Source: Flavobacterium ammoniigenes (GTDB lineage: Bacteria; Bacteroidota; Bacteroidia; Flavobacteriales; Flavobacteriaceae). Taken from it: a stretch of DNA of 64,000 nt. The translations under genes were made by a program, and so were the position numbers. Shown here in pieces: positions 18,948 through 27,722 of the stretch. A model generated the notes under the pieces. The model searched no databases. It was not told the DNA's origin and worked only from the letters and a program-made list of their open reading frames with translations. Position 1 is the stretch's first letter. Every line of letters begins with the position of its first letter. The stretch lies in NCBI RefSeq assembly GCF_020886055.1, contig NZ_AP025184.1, forward strand, positions 1,612,001 through 1,676,000, written 5' to 3'.

Positions 18948-19640
18948 TTAGACTGCTTTCCAAATTACATCATCAGGAGTAGGAGCAATAATGGTTAATG
19001 CTTCTTTAGATACTGGATGAGTAAAGCTTAATTGTCTAGCGTGTAAATGAATACCTCCATCAGGATTACTACGGTCGAATCCATATTTTAAATCGCCTTT
19101 TATTGGAGAACCAATAGCGGCTAATTGTGCTCTAATTTGATGGTGTCTTCCGGTATGAAGTTGAATTTCTAAAGCTGTATAATTGGTAAGTTCTTTTATA
19201 ATTTGATATTCTAAACTAGCCAATTTGCTATCTGGAACTTCATGTATGTGAGCCTTAGAAGTATTGTTTTTTTCGTTTCGTTTAAGGTAATGTACTAATT
19301 TATCCTTCGATTTTTCAGGCTTGTTTTTTACAACAGCCCAATAGGTTTTTTGAGTTTCTCTATTACTAAATAATTCATTCATTCGGGATAATGCTTTACT
19401 AGTTCGAGCAAAAACTACAATTCCAGAAGTTGGTCTGTCTAATCGATGGACTACTCCTAAAAACACTTCGCCAGGCTTGTTGTATTTGTCTTTAATATAT
19501 TCTTTGACAATTTCACTTAGCGGCTTATCTCCTGTTTTATCACCCTGAACAATGTCGCCTACACGCTTGTTTATCACGATAAGATGATTGTCTTCGTGAA
19601 TGACTTGAAGGTTATTCTTGTTAGAAACTATTTTTTCCAA
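18948..19640 (-). CDS. RluA-family RNA pseudouridine synthase
   Basis: Isomerises uridine to pseudouridine in rRNA or tRNA. The catalytic motif HRLDRPTSG is at 65-73 with Asp68 as nucleophile, followed by KTYWAVV, LEIQLHTGRHHQIRAQLA and the closing LHARQLSFTHP, all typical of the RluA group. At 230 residues it is the short form with no S4 domain, as in RluA/TruC/RluC-like catalytic cores, so the exact RNA target cannot be named. It follows panB on the same strand after 57 bases and may be transcribed with it. Confidence 0.92.
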   Translation of the reverse strand: MEKIVSNKNNLQVIHEDNHLIVINKRVGDIVQGDKTGDKPLSEIVKEYIKDKYNKPGEVFLGVVHRLDRPTSGIVVFARTSKALSRMNELFSNRETQKTYWAVVKNKPEKSKDKLVHYLKRNEKNNTSKAHIHEVPDSKLASLEYQIIKELTNYTALEIQLHTGRHHQIRAQLAAIGSPIKGDLKYGFDRSNPDGGIHLHARQLSFTHPVSKEALTIIAPTPDDVIWKAV

Positions 19641-19697
19641 ATTAAAATATTAAATACGAACATGACTAATGGACCACTAATTACAAATTACTTGTCA

Positions 19698-20516
19698 CTA
19701 ATATTGCTCATTGGCATTTGGAAAATCAGTCGATTTTACATCCTCAACATATTGACTAATGGCTGAAGTCATTCCTTCATAAAGATTCATGTAACGTCTT
19801 AAGAAACGGGGGCTAAATTCGTTATTCATTCCCAACATATCATGAATGACTAATACTTGTCCATCGACACCCCCACCAGCACCAATTCCGATTACGGGAA
19901 TTGAAATACTTTTGGCTACTTGTTCTGCTAAATGCGCAGGTATTTTTTCTAGTACGATAGCAAAACAACCTAAGCTTTCCAACAGTTTAGCATCTTCCAT
20001 TAATTGTTCTGCTTCAGCATCTTCTTTGGCACGAACGGTATAAGTTCCGAATTTATAAATTGATTGTGGGGTTAAACCCAAATGTCCCATTACGGGTATT
20101 CCGGCATTTAATATTTTTTTGATAGAATCTTTAATTTCACTTCCACCTTCTAATTTCACAGCATGACCACCGCTTTCTTTCATAATTCGGATTGCAGAAC
20201 GCAAGGCTTCTTTAGAATCGGATTGGTAGCTACCAAAAGGCAAATCAACCACCACTAAAGCGCGTTCAATTGCACGAACCACAGATGAGGCGTGGTAAAT
20301 CATTTGATCTAGCGTAATAGGTAAAGTAGTTTCATGGCCCGCCATTACATTTGAAGCAGAATCTCCAACCAGAATCACATCTACACCTGCAGAATCTACT
20401 ATTTTAGCCATAGTAAAATCGTAAGCTGTAAGCATTGAAATTTTTTCGCCATTGGCTTTCATTTCAATTAATGACTTCGTAGTAATTCTTTTGTAATCTT
20501 TTTTAGCGACCGACAT
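19698..20516 (-). CDS. panB: 3-methyl-2-oxobutanoate hydroxymethyltransferase
   Basis: PanB transfers a hydroxymethyl group from 5,10-methylenetetrahydrofolate to 2-oxoisovalerate, making ketopantoate for pantothenate and coenzyme A. The 272-residue length is normal. Motifs include MLTAYDF, the [16 protein letters not shown] metal-binding segment, LPFGSYQ, the KLEGG loop, [10 protein letters not shown] and the [21 protein letters not shown] region. No other pan gene is adjacent, but coaBC and coaE of the same pathway occur further on in the window. A pseudouridine synthase follows. Confidence 0.97.
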   Translation of the reverse strand: MSVAKKDYKRITTKSLIEMKANGEKISMLTAYDFTMAKIVDSAGVDVILVGDSASNVMAGHETTLPITLDQMIYHASSVVRAIERALVVVDLPFGSYQSDSKEALRSAIRIMKESGGHAVKLEGGSEIKDSIKKILNAGIPVMGHLGLTPQSIYKFGTYTVRAKEDAEAEQLMEDAKLLESLGCFAIVLEKIPAHLAEQVAKSISIPVIGIGAGGGVDGQVLVIHDMLGMNNEFSPRFLRRYMNLYEGMTSAISQYVEDVKSTDFPNANEQY

Positions 20517-20618
20517 AGTATTGTTTTTATTTGCGGTAAAGGTAATAAAATCAATTTTTCTTAGCCCAACATTGTAGAATTATTGTTTATTTTGACAAAT
20601 GATTATTATTTTAATACT

Positions 20619-21050
20619 ATGAAAACAATTTTAGTAAGTCTTATACTTATTTTTTCAAGTGCTACTTATTCTCAAAATGAAGAAGTAAAACAAGTAGTCG
20701 TGACTTTTTTTAAAGGGTTCCATGCTAAAGACTCCATCACGATGAAATCAGTTTGTGCTGATAAAATGATTTTACAATCTATTTCAGAATCATCAAAAGG
20801 TACCCAATTAAAAAACGATTCTGCTCAAGATTTTTTTCGTTCTATTGCAACGATACCCAACACTATTCTTTTTGAAGAAAAATTACTAGATTATTCCATT
20901 CAGGTAGATGGAGCCATGGCTCACGTTTGGACGCCTTATGAGTTTTATTTGAACAATAAGTTGAGCCACAAAGGAGTCAATGCTTTTACATTATTTAAAG
21001 ATAATGGTCTCTGGAAAATAGTTTATTTGATTGATACAAGGAGAAAATAG
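20619..21050 (+). CDS. Exported NTF2-like protein (SnoaL/DUF4440 type)
   Basis: A 143-residue protein from ATG 20619, with a signal peptide (MKTILVSLILIFSSATYSQ) and one NTF2-like domain: a helical start (VKQVVVTFFKGFHAKD), then alternating strands ending in GVNAFTLFKDNGLWKIVYLIDTRRK. NTF2-like folds are used as small enzymes or ligand-binding modules; no active-site residues can be assigned. The frame is open 12 codons upstream of the chosen ATG, but that extension would hide the signal peptide behind a non-hydrophobic stretch. It stands between panB (divergent) and a large peptidase gene, with 132 bases before the latter. Confidence 0.75.
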   Translation: MKTILVSLILIFSSATYSQNEEVKQVVVTFFKGFHAKDSITMKSVCADKMILQSISESSKGTQLKNDSAQDFFRSIATIPNTILFEEKLLDYSIQVDGAMAHVWTPYEFYLNNKLSHKGVNAFTLFKDNGLWKIVYLIDTRRK

Positions 21051-21182
21051 TCGTATTTTTATAGCTATCCCAACTTATTTTGAAACTTTAATTAAGTTTG
21101 GTGGGCTATTTTTAAAATCTAAAGTAGTTTGATTCTGTTTTTCTAGTTACTTTTGAAATTCATTTAATTAAAATAATGAAAT

Positions 21183-23693
21183 ATGAAACAATCTATTGTA
21201 TCCTTTTTATTCCTATTTATCCTTGGATCAACCCTTCAGGCTCAAATTAAGTCTCCTTCAGAATTTTTGCCTAATTATGGTAAACAAATTACCTTTTACC
21301 ATCAAACGGAAGCCTATTTTGGGCATTTAGTGAAGGAATCTTCTTTTATTAAACATCAAGTATATGGACAAACGAATGAAGAACGAAATTTAAATGTTTA
21401 TTTTGTTTCAACTCCTGAGAATTTGGCCAATTTAGATCAAATTAGAAATAATAATTTGAGTGCTATTGGTCTTTCCAATCAAAAAAATCAAAAAATTGGA
21501 GACAAGCTTATTGTTTGGATCAGCTTTAGTGTGCATGGCAACGAATATGCGGGTATGGAAAGTGCTATGACTGTAGCTTATGAATTATTGAATCCTGCTA
21601 ACAAAGAAACCAAAGAGTGGTTGAAAAATACGATTGTAATTTTGGACCCATGTGAAAATCCAGATGGACTTTCTCGTTATGCCAATTGGCTTCGTGAAAT
21701 ATCAGGAAAGAAAACGCATCCAGGATTGTCTGATAGAGAACATATGGAAGTTTGGCCAGGCGGAAGATACAATCATTATATTTTTGATTTGAATCGTGAT
21801 TGGGCATGGCAAACACAAATTGAATCTCAAAAACGTATTGCTTTATACAATCAATGGATGCCACAGGTTCATGCAGATATTCATGAAATGGGATATGAAT
21901 CACCTTATTTTTTCCCACCATCGGCAGAGCCTTTACATGAATTTATCGACCAATATCAAAAAGATTTTCATTTTTCGTTAGGAAAAAATATTGCAGCCAA
22001 ATTTGATAAGGAAAATTGGTTGTACAACACTCGTGAACGATTTGATTTGTTTTATCCAAGTTATGGCGATACCTATCCCACATACAACGGTGCTGTTGGG
22101 ATGACATTGGAACAAGGTGGAATAGGAGCTGGACGCGAAATTAAATTGGCAAACGGAACACATTTAACTACTAAAGATCGATTGACTCACCATGCAAAAG
22201 CAGTACTGACGATTATTGAAACTGCATCCAATCAGTCAGATCAATTGCTAAAAGGTTTTAGAGGATTTATGACCAATTCCAGAAAAAAAGCTAAGGGAGT
22301 TTATGCCACCTATGTGATGAAAAACAATCCAAAGTCAGAACAATTGGTTGAGTTGCTTAAAAAGAATGGGATTGAATATTCGTATGCGAATGCAAGTCAA
22401 AAATCGATAGGATTCAATTATAAAACAAAAAAGGACAATGCATTTTCAATTGAACCGAATGATTTAATTATTAAAGCAGATCAACCTCGAGGGGTAATGA
22501 CTCAGGTTTTATTTGAACCTAATCAAAAGCTGAATGATAGTTTGTCTTATGATATTACAGCTTGGGATTTACCTTTGGCATATGGTATTGACGGATATGC
22601 TTTGAAGAATAGTTTGGCAATAAACACAAAACCTTCAATTGATCGAAAAGAATTGATGCTTCCTGAGAAAGTATATGCTTTCCATATTCCTTGGAATAAT
22701 AGAACTTCTGCAAAAGTAGTTTCGCTACTTCTTCAAAATGGTATCAACGTAAGAACAGCTGCACAAAAAGCAGTATTTGGTGATGTTACCGTTGAAGCTG
22801 GAGGATTAATAGTAAGTAAAGGTGATAATCCTACCATTGTTGATTTTGAGAAAAAGGTCAGTGATATCATTAAAACTAAATCGGATTACAATTATTTGAC
22901 TTCTGGATTTTCAGTTAATGCTCGTGATTTAGGGGGAGAAAACTTCTCATTAATTAAGAAACCAAAAATTTTACTTTTATCAGGTAAAGGTGTCAATCCA
23001 ACTGAGTTTGGAGCTGTTTGGCATTATTTGGATGAAGTGATCCAGTATCCAACTAGTATAGTGGATGTTTCTAATATTGGAAGAATAGATTGGTCGGAAT
23101 TTAATACATTGATTCTTGCTGACGGTAATTATAATTTTTCGGATGATTTGAAATCACAACTAACAGATTGGATCAAAAAAGGAGGAAAAGTAATTGCTAT
23201 GAATGAAGCATTAGGTCTGTTTGAAAACAATGATAATTATGCCTTGCGTGTTTTTGCAACTGATGAGGATAAGACTAAAGCTGAAACTGAGGCTAAAGAA
23301 AAAGAGCTTAAAAGTAGGTTGTTTGATTTCCACAATAATGAAAGAAGATTGATATCGTCTTCCATTCCAGGTGCAATTATCGAAAACGCTCTAGATACCT
23401 CTCATCCCTTGTCATTCGGGTTAGGAAATAGTTATTTTAGTTTGAAGACAGATGCTAGAAAATATTCTTTATTGACAAAAGCTTCTAATGTTATTTATGT
23501 TCCTAAAAACTATTCAAGTTATGGTTTTGTGGGACATAATTTGAAGAAAAAATTAGAAGAAACGGTTACGTTTGCAGTAGAGAAAAAAGAGAAAGGCACA
23601 GTGATTTACATGATTGACAATCCTTTATTTAGAGGGTTTTGGGAGAACGGAATTTTGTTGTTTAGTAACGCTTTATTCCAAGTACAGTATTAA
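21183..23693 (+). CDS. Exported M14-family zinc carboxypeptidase
   Basis: A 836-residue secreted metallopeptidase. A signal peptide ends near LQAQ (residue 21). The M14 zinc site begins with His118 and Glu121 in SVHGNEYAGME, followed by DPCENPDGLSRYANW, NLNRDWAWQ-type residues (here FDLNRDWAWQ) and a third histidine in QVHADIHEMGYESPYFFPP. After the catalytic domain, the region from about 590 to 700 resembles a class I glutamine-amidotransferase-like fold (KPKILLLSGKG, LILADGNYNF, WIKKGGKVIAMNEA), which I have seen described only for large Bacteroidota M14 proteins. The likely role is breakdown of extracellular or periplasmic peptides. It ends in a terminator. Confidence 0.88.
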   Translation: MKQSIVSFLFLFILGSTLQAQIKSPSEFLPNYGKQITFYHQTEAYFGHLVKESSFIKHQVYGQTNEERNLNVYFVSTPENLANLDQIRNNNLSAIGLSNQKNQKIGDKLIVWISFSVHGNEYAGMESAMTVAYELLNPANKETKEWLKNTIVILDPCENPDGLSRYANWLREISGKKTHPGLSDREHMEVWPGGRYNHYIFDLNRDWAWQTQIESQKRIALYNQWMPQVHADIHEMGYESPYFFPPSAEPLHEFIDQYQKDFHFSLGKNIAAKFDKENWLYNTRERFDLFYPSYGDTYPTYNGAVGMTLEQGGIGAGREIKLANGTHLTTKDRLTHHAKAVLTIIETASNQSDQLLKGFRGFMTNSRKKAKGVYATYVMKNNPKSEQLVELLKKNGIEYSYANASQKSIGFNYKTKKDNAFSIEPNDLIIKADQPRGVMTQVLFEPNQKLNDSLSYDITAWDLPLAYGIDGYALKNSLAINTKPSIDRKELMLPEKVYAFHIPWNNRTSAKVVSLLLQNGINVRTAAQKAVFGDVTVEAGGLIVSKGDNPTIVDFEKKVSDIIKTKSDYNYLTSGFSVNARDLGGENFSLIKKPKILLLSGKGVNPTEFGAVWHYLDEVIQYPTSIVDVSNIGRIDWSEFNTLILADGNYNFSDDLKSQLTDWIKKGGKVIAMNEALGLFENNDNYALRVFATDEDKTKAETEAKEKELKSRLFDFHNNERRLISSSIPGAIIENALDTSHPLSFGLGNSYFSLKTDARKYSLLTKASNVIYVPKNYSSYGFVGHNLKKKLEETVTFAVEKKEKGTVIYMIDNPLFRGFWENGILLFSNALFQVQY

Positions 23694-23712
23694 TTCAATT
23701 AAATATTTATAA

Positions 23713-23741
23713 CAAAAAAGCACCTTTAAGGTGCTTTTTTT
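23713..23741. terminator. Bidirectional terminator between the M14 peptidase and a lipoprotein gene
   Basis: AAAAAAGCACC pairs with GGTGCTTTTTT around a TTTAA loop between two convergent genes. Confidence 0.92.
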
Positions 23742-23745
23742 GTTT

Positions 23746-24195
23746 CTATTTATCTCTAAGTCGTAAGCCCATTGGCACCATAAGAATTCCTTTTTCGTAT
23801 ATATTTAAGTACAATACAATAGGTTTTTTTTGTCCTTCCCATTGCAGCTCATATACATCCAAGAATCCTGCTCCCATTTCACTTCTTTTAGTAGGGAAGG
23901 GGCAACAGCTTTCTAATTTCGTATAGGTTATTTTCTCTCCTTTAGGTCCAGCCAATGCATTTAAAAAGCGTTCTTGGTTAACTTCAGTTTTACTTGTTTG
24001 AAAAAATATATTGATAGGATAATCTTTATCGTATCCATATTTTTTGTCGGTACTAAAGAGTTTAATATCAAAAGTATTGTTTGGGGTTAAAACCAAGTCA
24101 GGTGCTGAATCATCTACATTTTTTAAGGTGGAGCGTGTACTTACACAAGAACTTATAAAAATGGATAAACTGAAAAGTAAGATAATTTTTCTCAT
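23746..24195 (-). CDS. Small conserved lipoprotein, function unknown
   Basis: A 149-residue protein with a lipoprotein signal (MRKIILLFSLSIFISSCVS, lipid-anchored Cys17). The mature part has a recognisable, probably beta-rich domain with TFDIKLFSTDKKYGYDKDYPI, a CCPF pair of cysteines near residue 98, and a C-terminal VLYLNIYEKGILMVPMGL strand. I recall close relatives across flavobacteria that carry an unsuitable enzyme name (2-dehydro-3-deoxyphosphooctonate aldolase); nothing here supports such an activity. It sits alone and is convergent with the M14 peptidase gene. Confidence 0.75.
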   Translation of the reverse strand: MRKIILLFSLSIFISSCVSTRSTLKNVDDSAPDLVLTPNNTFDIKLFSTDKKYGYDKDYPINIFFQTSKTEVNQERFLNALAGPKGEKITYTKLESCCPFPTKRSEMGAGFLDVYELQWEGQKKPIVLYLNIYEKGILMVPMGLRLRDK

Positions 24196-24319
24196 AATTG
24201 GATGCGATTTAATAACGAAAATTTCATTAAATGTTCTCTCACAAATATAGTGAGAACTTTAGAAGTTGTATTCGTTAAGGAAACAATTCTACTTAAATTA
24301 ATAGTTTTTGTTTGCAACT

Positions 24320-24327
24320 TAGATTTG
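24320..24327 (+). promoter_or_regulatory. Probable promoter of the YeeE pair, -7 box TAGATTTG
   Basis: TAGATTTG matches TAnnTTTG and lies 25 bases before ATG 24353. A clear TTG box at the standard distance is not visible. Confidence 0.5.
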
Positions 24328-24352
24328 CTATTTTTACCAAAAAATACAATTT

Positions 24353-24910
24353 ATGGATATCTTTTTTCAAACATGGCCTTGGTATATTTCAGGTTTTTGT
24401 ATTGGTTTGATTATGCTTTGTTTGACCTATTTCGGAAAACATTTCGGAATGTCATCAAATTTAGAGTCACTTTGTTCTATGTCGGGTCTTGGTAAGAAAA
24501 TCTCTTATTTTAATTTTGATTGGAAAGCTAATCAATGGAATCTAATTGTAGTTTTGGGAGCTATTCTTGGTGGTTTTGTTGCCACACATTGGATGAGTGA
24601 CCCAACCAATGTTTCTATTAATCCTACGACTATAGAACAATTAGCAAAGCTTGGAATCGACGCACCTAATGGGAAGTTAGCTCCAGATGCACTTTTCGGA
24701 AATCAAATCTTTGTATCGCCTAAAAGTATATTGATTTTAATTATTGGCGGTGTATTGATAGGTTTTGGAACACGTTATGCTGGAGGATGTACTTCGGGAC
24801 ATGCCATTTCCGGCTTAAGTAATTTGCAACTACCTTCTTTAAAAGCGGTTATCGGATTTTTTATCGGTGGATTACTAATGGCTCATTTCATTTTACCTCT
24901 TATTTTTTAA
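24353..24910 (+). CDS. YeeE/YedE family membrane protein, N-terminal half of a split transporter
   Basis: A 185-residue integral membrane protein of the YeeE/YedE (sulphur transport, DUF395) family. Helices lie at about 8-27, 63-83, 123-141 and 160-180; the conserved cysteine motif GGCTSGHAISG is at 145-155 with Cys146. In the characterised thiosulphate transporter TsuA one long chain holds two such halves with conserved cysteines. Here the second half is the next gene, starting two bases after this one ends. The product probably forms a hetero-complex that moves a reduced sulphur compound such as thiosulphate; substrate is inferred from the family only. No sulphur enzyme is adjacent. Confidence 0.85.
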   Translation: MDIFFQTWPWYISGFCIGLIMLCLTYFGKHFGMSSNLESLCSMSGLGKKISYFNFDWKANQWNLIVVLGAILGGFVATHWMSDPTNVSINPTTIEQLAKLGIDAPNGKLAPDALFGNQIFVSPKSILILIIGGVLIGFGTRYAGGCTSGHAISGLSNLQLPSLKAVIGFFIGGLLMAHFILPLIF

Positions 24911-24912
24911 TT

Positions 24913-25326
24913 ATGAAATTCATCAAATATTTATTAGTAGGTTTTATTTTCGGTATTGTTTTGACAAAATCAGAAGCGGTGTCTTGGTACCGCATTTATG
25001 AAATGTTTCAATTTCAATCGTTTCATATGTACGGAATTATTTCAGTTGCTATCGCTACAGGAATTATTGGTATTCAATTTATCAAGAGAAATAACATCAA
25101 AGCCATTGATGGATCAACAATCGTGATCAAGGATAAAGAAAAAGGTACTGCTCGTTATATTATTGGCGGTATCTTTTTTGGTTTAGGTTGGGGACTTGTA
25201 GGTTCTTGTCCGGGTCCTATCTTTATTTTGTTAGGTGCTGGAGTTCTTCCTGTGGTTTTGGTTCTTGCCGGTGCTTTGGTAGGAACTATATTGTACGGAG
25301 TTTTAAAAGATAAATTACCTCATTAA
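24913..25326 (+). CDS. YeeE/YedE family membrane protein, C-terminal half of a split transporter
   Basis: A 137-residue partner of the preceding gene with four helices (about 5-20, 38-56, 82-100 and 108-130). The conserved cysteine lies in GLGWGLVGSCPGP (Cys99), the counterpart of the GGC motif in the first half. The start is two bases after the preceding stop, so both are surely co-transcribed, and a stem followed by eight T terminates the unit. A role in sulphur-compound uptake follows from the family, not from this sequence. Confidence 0.85.
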   Translation: MKFIKYLLVGFIFGIVLTKSEAVSWYRIYEMFQFQSFHMYGIISVAIATGIIGIQFIKRNNIKAIDGSTIVIKDKEKGTARYIIGGIFFGLGWGLVGSCPGPIFILLGAGVLPVVLVLAGALVGTILYGVLKDKLPH

Positions 25327-25362
25327 TAATTAATATAATTTAATTTAATTGAATTGAATAGT

Positions 25363-25400
25363 ATAGTATTTTCTTACTTAAGAGAATGCTATTTTTTTTG
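25363..25400 (+). terminator. Terminator of the YeeE pair
   Basis: ATAGTATTTTCTTA (25363-25376) pairs with TAAGAGAATGCTAT (25379-25392) using two G-U pairs, followed by a run of T. The right arm overlaps the stop codon of the convergent lysoplasmalogenase gene. Confidence 0.75.
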
Positions 25401-26060
25401 ATTCAATTTCAAAATTCCCCATACTATACAGAATTGAGCTGCTAAGTAGGTAATCATAATTAAAAAAGAAGCCTGGGGAATTGGCTGATCAAATTTGTTG
25501 AAAGCCAAAATACTATCGGAACTAATAAAGAATATAGCACCAATTAGCACCGATTGATATGGAATTGTATTCCATTGAAAACTACCTTTGAGTGCATAAA
25601 ATAACATAGTACTTATCACTACAGCATATATTACAACGGGTACTGTAAGTGGGCCTAATTGAGGTCCCAAAGTAGTAATCATTCCAAAGAAATACAATAG
25701 AATAAGACCTGTACCAGCACCGAAACTTATTTTGTTATTGATTGTTTTGCTAATGGATTGTTTGCTAAATAATACAATGTAAAACACATGCGATACTAAA
25801 AAAGCAACTAATCCTAAAATGAAATAGATTTCGCCCTTATCTGCAAAAAGTAAAATTACATCCCCTATCCATGAAAAAGTCAACGCGGTCAGCAACAATT
25901 TTTTAGTAGTAAATGCTGGCGAATTGTATACTGCAACTAGTAATAAGGGTAATAAAAATGGCTTTAGAAAACGAGCTATTGCTTCTTGGTTTAAAGCAGT
26001 AATTACTAAATAGAAAATACTAAACCCAATGTAAATGGAAAGTGCAGCTTTATTTTTCAT
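25389..26060 (-). CDS. Lysoplasmalogenase-like membrane protein (YhhN/TMEM86 family)
   Basis: A 223-residue protein with about eight membrane helices. The family core is visible: a PLLL segment early on, SFSWIGDVILLF with its conserved Asp (near residue 67), the GLVAFLVSHVFYIVLF helix with His90, and a later FFISSDSILAFNKF motif with a conserved Ser-Asp. YhhN/TMEM86 proteins hydrolyse the vinyl-ether bond of lysoplasmalogens, giving an aldehyde and a glycerophospho base. The gene follows an alkylglycerol-monooxygenase-like gene on the same strand after 11 bases; the pairing suggests a shared ether-lipid substrate. Whether this bacterium makes plasmalogens is not shown here. Confidence 0.85.
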   Translation of the reverse strand: MKNKAALSIYIGFSIFYLVITALNQEAIARFLKPFLLPLLLVAVYNSPAFTTKKLLLTALTFSWIGDVILLFADKGEIYFILGLVAFLVSHVFYIVLFSKQSISKTINNKISFGAGTGLILLYFFGMITTLGPQLGPLTVPVVIYAVVISTMLFYALKGSFQWNTIPYQSVLIGAIFFISSDSILAFNKFDQPIPQASFLIMITYLAAQFCIVWGILKLNQKK

Positions 26061-26071
26061 AATAGTATTTT

Positions 26072-27337
26072 TTAGGCGATTGCTAATTTTTCTGATTTAA
26101 ATCCAGAGCTTACAAAATGGAAGTTAACCCCCCATGAAAGTACTAAATAGCTACTAATTATTAGGGTTCCGAACGGAATATTAGTATCAATATTGAACCA
26201 ATTTCCCAAATAAATAATAATGCCAATTCCAAAAGCTAAACGTACAGTTTCCCAAAACAAAGAAAAATTATTGGTATCCATTAATTCGGTATAACTGTAG
26301 ACACTTATAAAAATAAAAGTACCATAGATAAATATATTTTGAAGCTCCATTTGCGCAATTGAAAGATACAAATAGCTTACTAAACCTAAGGTGACAAACA
26401 TCTGAATTGTGGACCAATACATTAATATTTTCGAATGTTGTGTTCCGTATTTAGTAAAACTATACACATCTGCTATTTTTGTGACAGGATATTTTTCTTC
26501 AAAATTTTCTGGTCTCCAGCCTGTTGGTTTGAACCAAATGGTAAGTCTGTCTTTCCAGTTTTCAGCACGCCAAGCATCACTAATTAATAACCAAAGATGT
26601 TGGAAATTTATGCGGAACGGATTCCAAGTTTGTGCAGGTCTTGTGATGCCAAAAACTGCAGGGACTTCGTCTAACTCTTCTTGATACGTACCAAATAATT
26701 TGTCCCAAAAAATAAAAATTTGGCCATGATTTTTATCCATATATTCTGGATTGATAGCGTGATGTACTCTGTGATGGGAGGGAGTTACAATAATTTGCTC
26801 TAAAACCCCCAACTTTTTAATGTGTTTGGTATGATACCAAAATTGTAAAAACAAGTGGATAGGTAAGGTGATAGCTATCACTTTTGCGGGCACCCCCAAT
26901 AGGGCTGCTGGAATTAATAAAAAAGTAAATAGATTAACAAAACTTGAAATACTTTGGCGTAAAGCACATGACAAATTAAATTCTTCACTGCTGTGATGAA
27001 TGGCATGTTTATTCCAGAAAAAATTAATTTGGTGTGCCAATCGGTGCGACCAATAACCATAAAAATCAATTGCGATAAATGCAATTATAATTGAAGTTAT
27101 GGTGATTTCTTGTTGAAATAAAGCTAAATGTTGGGACATCCATTCGTAAGAAAGTATGGTAACACTTAGACCGAGAACATCTTTAAGAGAATTGATAATT
27201 CCGGAACTGATACTGGAAACAGAATCCATAATAGGCGCCGTATCTTCACCTTTATAATATCCGTAAAGTTTTTCAATTAGAATTAAAGCCAAAAACAATG
27301 GCATTGCAATGACTAAAACTGCTGCATATTCTTTCAT
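26072..27337 (-). CDS. Sterol desaturase / fatty acid hydroxylase superfamily protein, AGMO-like
   Basis: A 421-residue integral membrane di-iron oxygenase. The histidine clusters are complete: SHRLAH (His98, His102), NKHAIHH (His111, His114, His115), WYHTKH and SHHRVHH (His188, 189, 192, 193). Compared with ordinary fatty acid hydroxylases it carries an additional C-terminal membrane region (about 310-410), the layout of alkylglycerol monooxygenase (TMEM195), which cleaves ether lipids by hydroxylating the carbon next to the ether oxygen. The downstream neighbour is lysoplasmalogenase-like, also acting on ether lipids in its family. Exact substrate is inferred. A -7 box lies just upstream. 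Confidence 0.85.
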   Translation of the reverse strand: MKEYAAVLVIAMPLFLALILIEKLYGYYKGEDTAPIMDSVSSISSGIINSLKDVLGLSVTILSYEWMSQHLALFQQEITITSIIIAFIAIDFYGYWSHRLAHQINFFWNKHAIHHSSEEFNLSCALRQSISSFVNLFTFLLIPAALLGVPAKVIAITLPIHLFLQFWYHTKHIKKLGVLEQIIVTPSHHRVHHAINPEYMDKNHGQIFIFWDKLFGTYQEELDEVPAVFGITRPAQTWNPFRINFQHLWLLISDAWRAENWKDRLTIWFKPTGWRPENFEEKYPVTKIADVYSFTKYGTQHSKILMYWSTIQMFVTLGLVSYLYLSIAQMELQNIFIYGTFIFISVYSYTELMDTNNFSLFWETVRLAFGIGIIIYLGNWFNIDTNIPFGTLIISSYLVLSWGVNFHFVSSGFKSEKLAIA

Positions 27338-27356
27338 AACTACCTATTATTTTAAT

Positions 27357-27364
27357 CAAATATA
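27357..27364 (-). promoter_or_regulatory. Probable promoter of the AGMO-like / lysoplasmalogenase pair, TATATTTG
   Basis: On the minus strand the sequence reads TATATTTG, an exact TAnnTTTG match, 19 bases before the ATG. Confidence 0.55.
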
Positions 27365-27411
27365 GAATAAAACTGTAAATAGTATAAAAAAATGAAATAA
27401 TTTGTGAAGTG

Positions 27412-27687
27412 TTATACTATTTCAGCGCTTAATCCTGCTGCTAGTAATTGAATACATTGTGGTTTAAGTTTTTCGTATACATCGGTTTTTACAGTGCATT
27501 TTCCATTGTAATGAATAATAAGCGAACATTGTTCTGCTTGTTCTGGTGTATGGTCGCACACACGAACTAAAGTTTCAATAACGTGATCAAAAGTGTTCAC
27601 ATCATCATTATACACCACAATTTCATTATTGGCAGTTGTTGCTTCTTTGACGTTAACTCTTTCTCTAACTTTTTCTTTAGTACTCAT
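27412..27687 (-). CDS. clpS: ATP-dependent Clp protease adaptor ClpS
   Basis: ClpS delivers N-degron substrates to ClpAP/ClpCP. The 91-residue product from ATG 27687 has the family core: VVYNDDVNTFDHVIETL with the NDD binding residues, followed by a helix with AEQCSLIIHYNGKC and a C-terminal amphipathic helix. A longer frame reaches to 27750, but that would overlap the end of prmA; the family begins with a short, flexible tail like the MSTKEKVRERV seen here. The gene is the last member of a minus-strand run that includes prmA. Confidence 0.93.
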   Translation of the reverse strand: MSTKEKVRERVNVKEATTANNEIVVYNDDVNTFDHVIETLVRVCDHTPEQAEQCSLIIHYNGKCTVKTDVYEKLKPQCIQLLAAGLSAEIV

Positions 27688-27722
27688 TGAAGGGACGGAT
27701 TTGTACTTTAGTATTACAGAAT

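Noticed and set aside
24202..24495. 97-codon open frame on the plus strand
   Set aside because: Overlaps the start of the YeeE gene in another frame; the YeeE product has family motifs and a promoter box.
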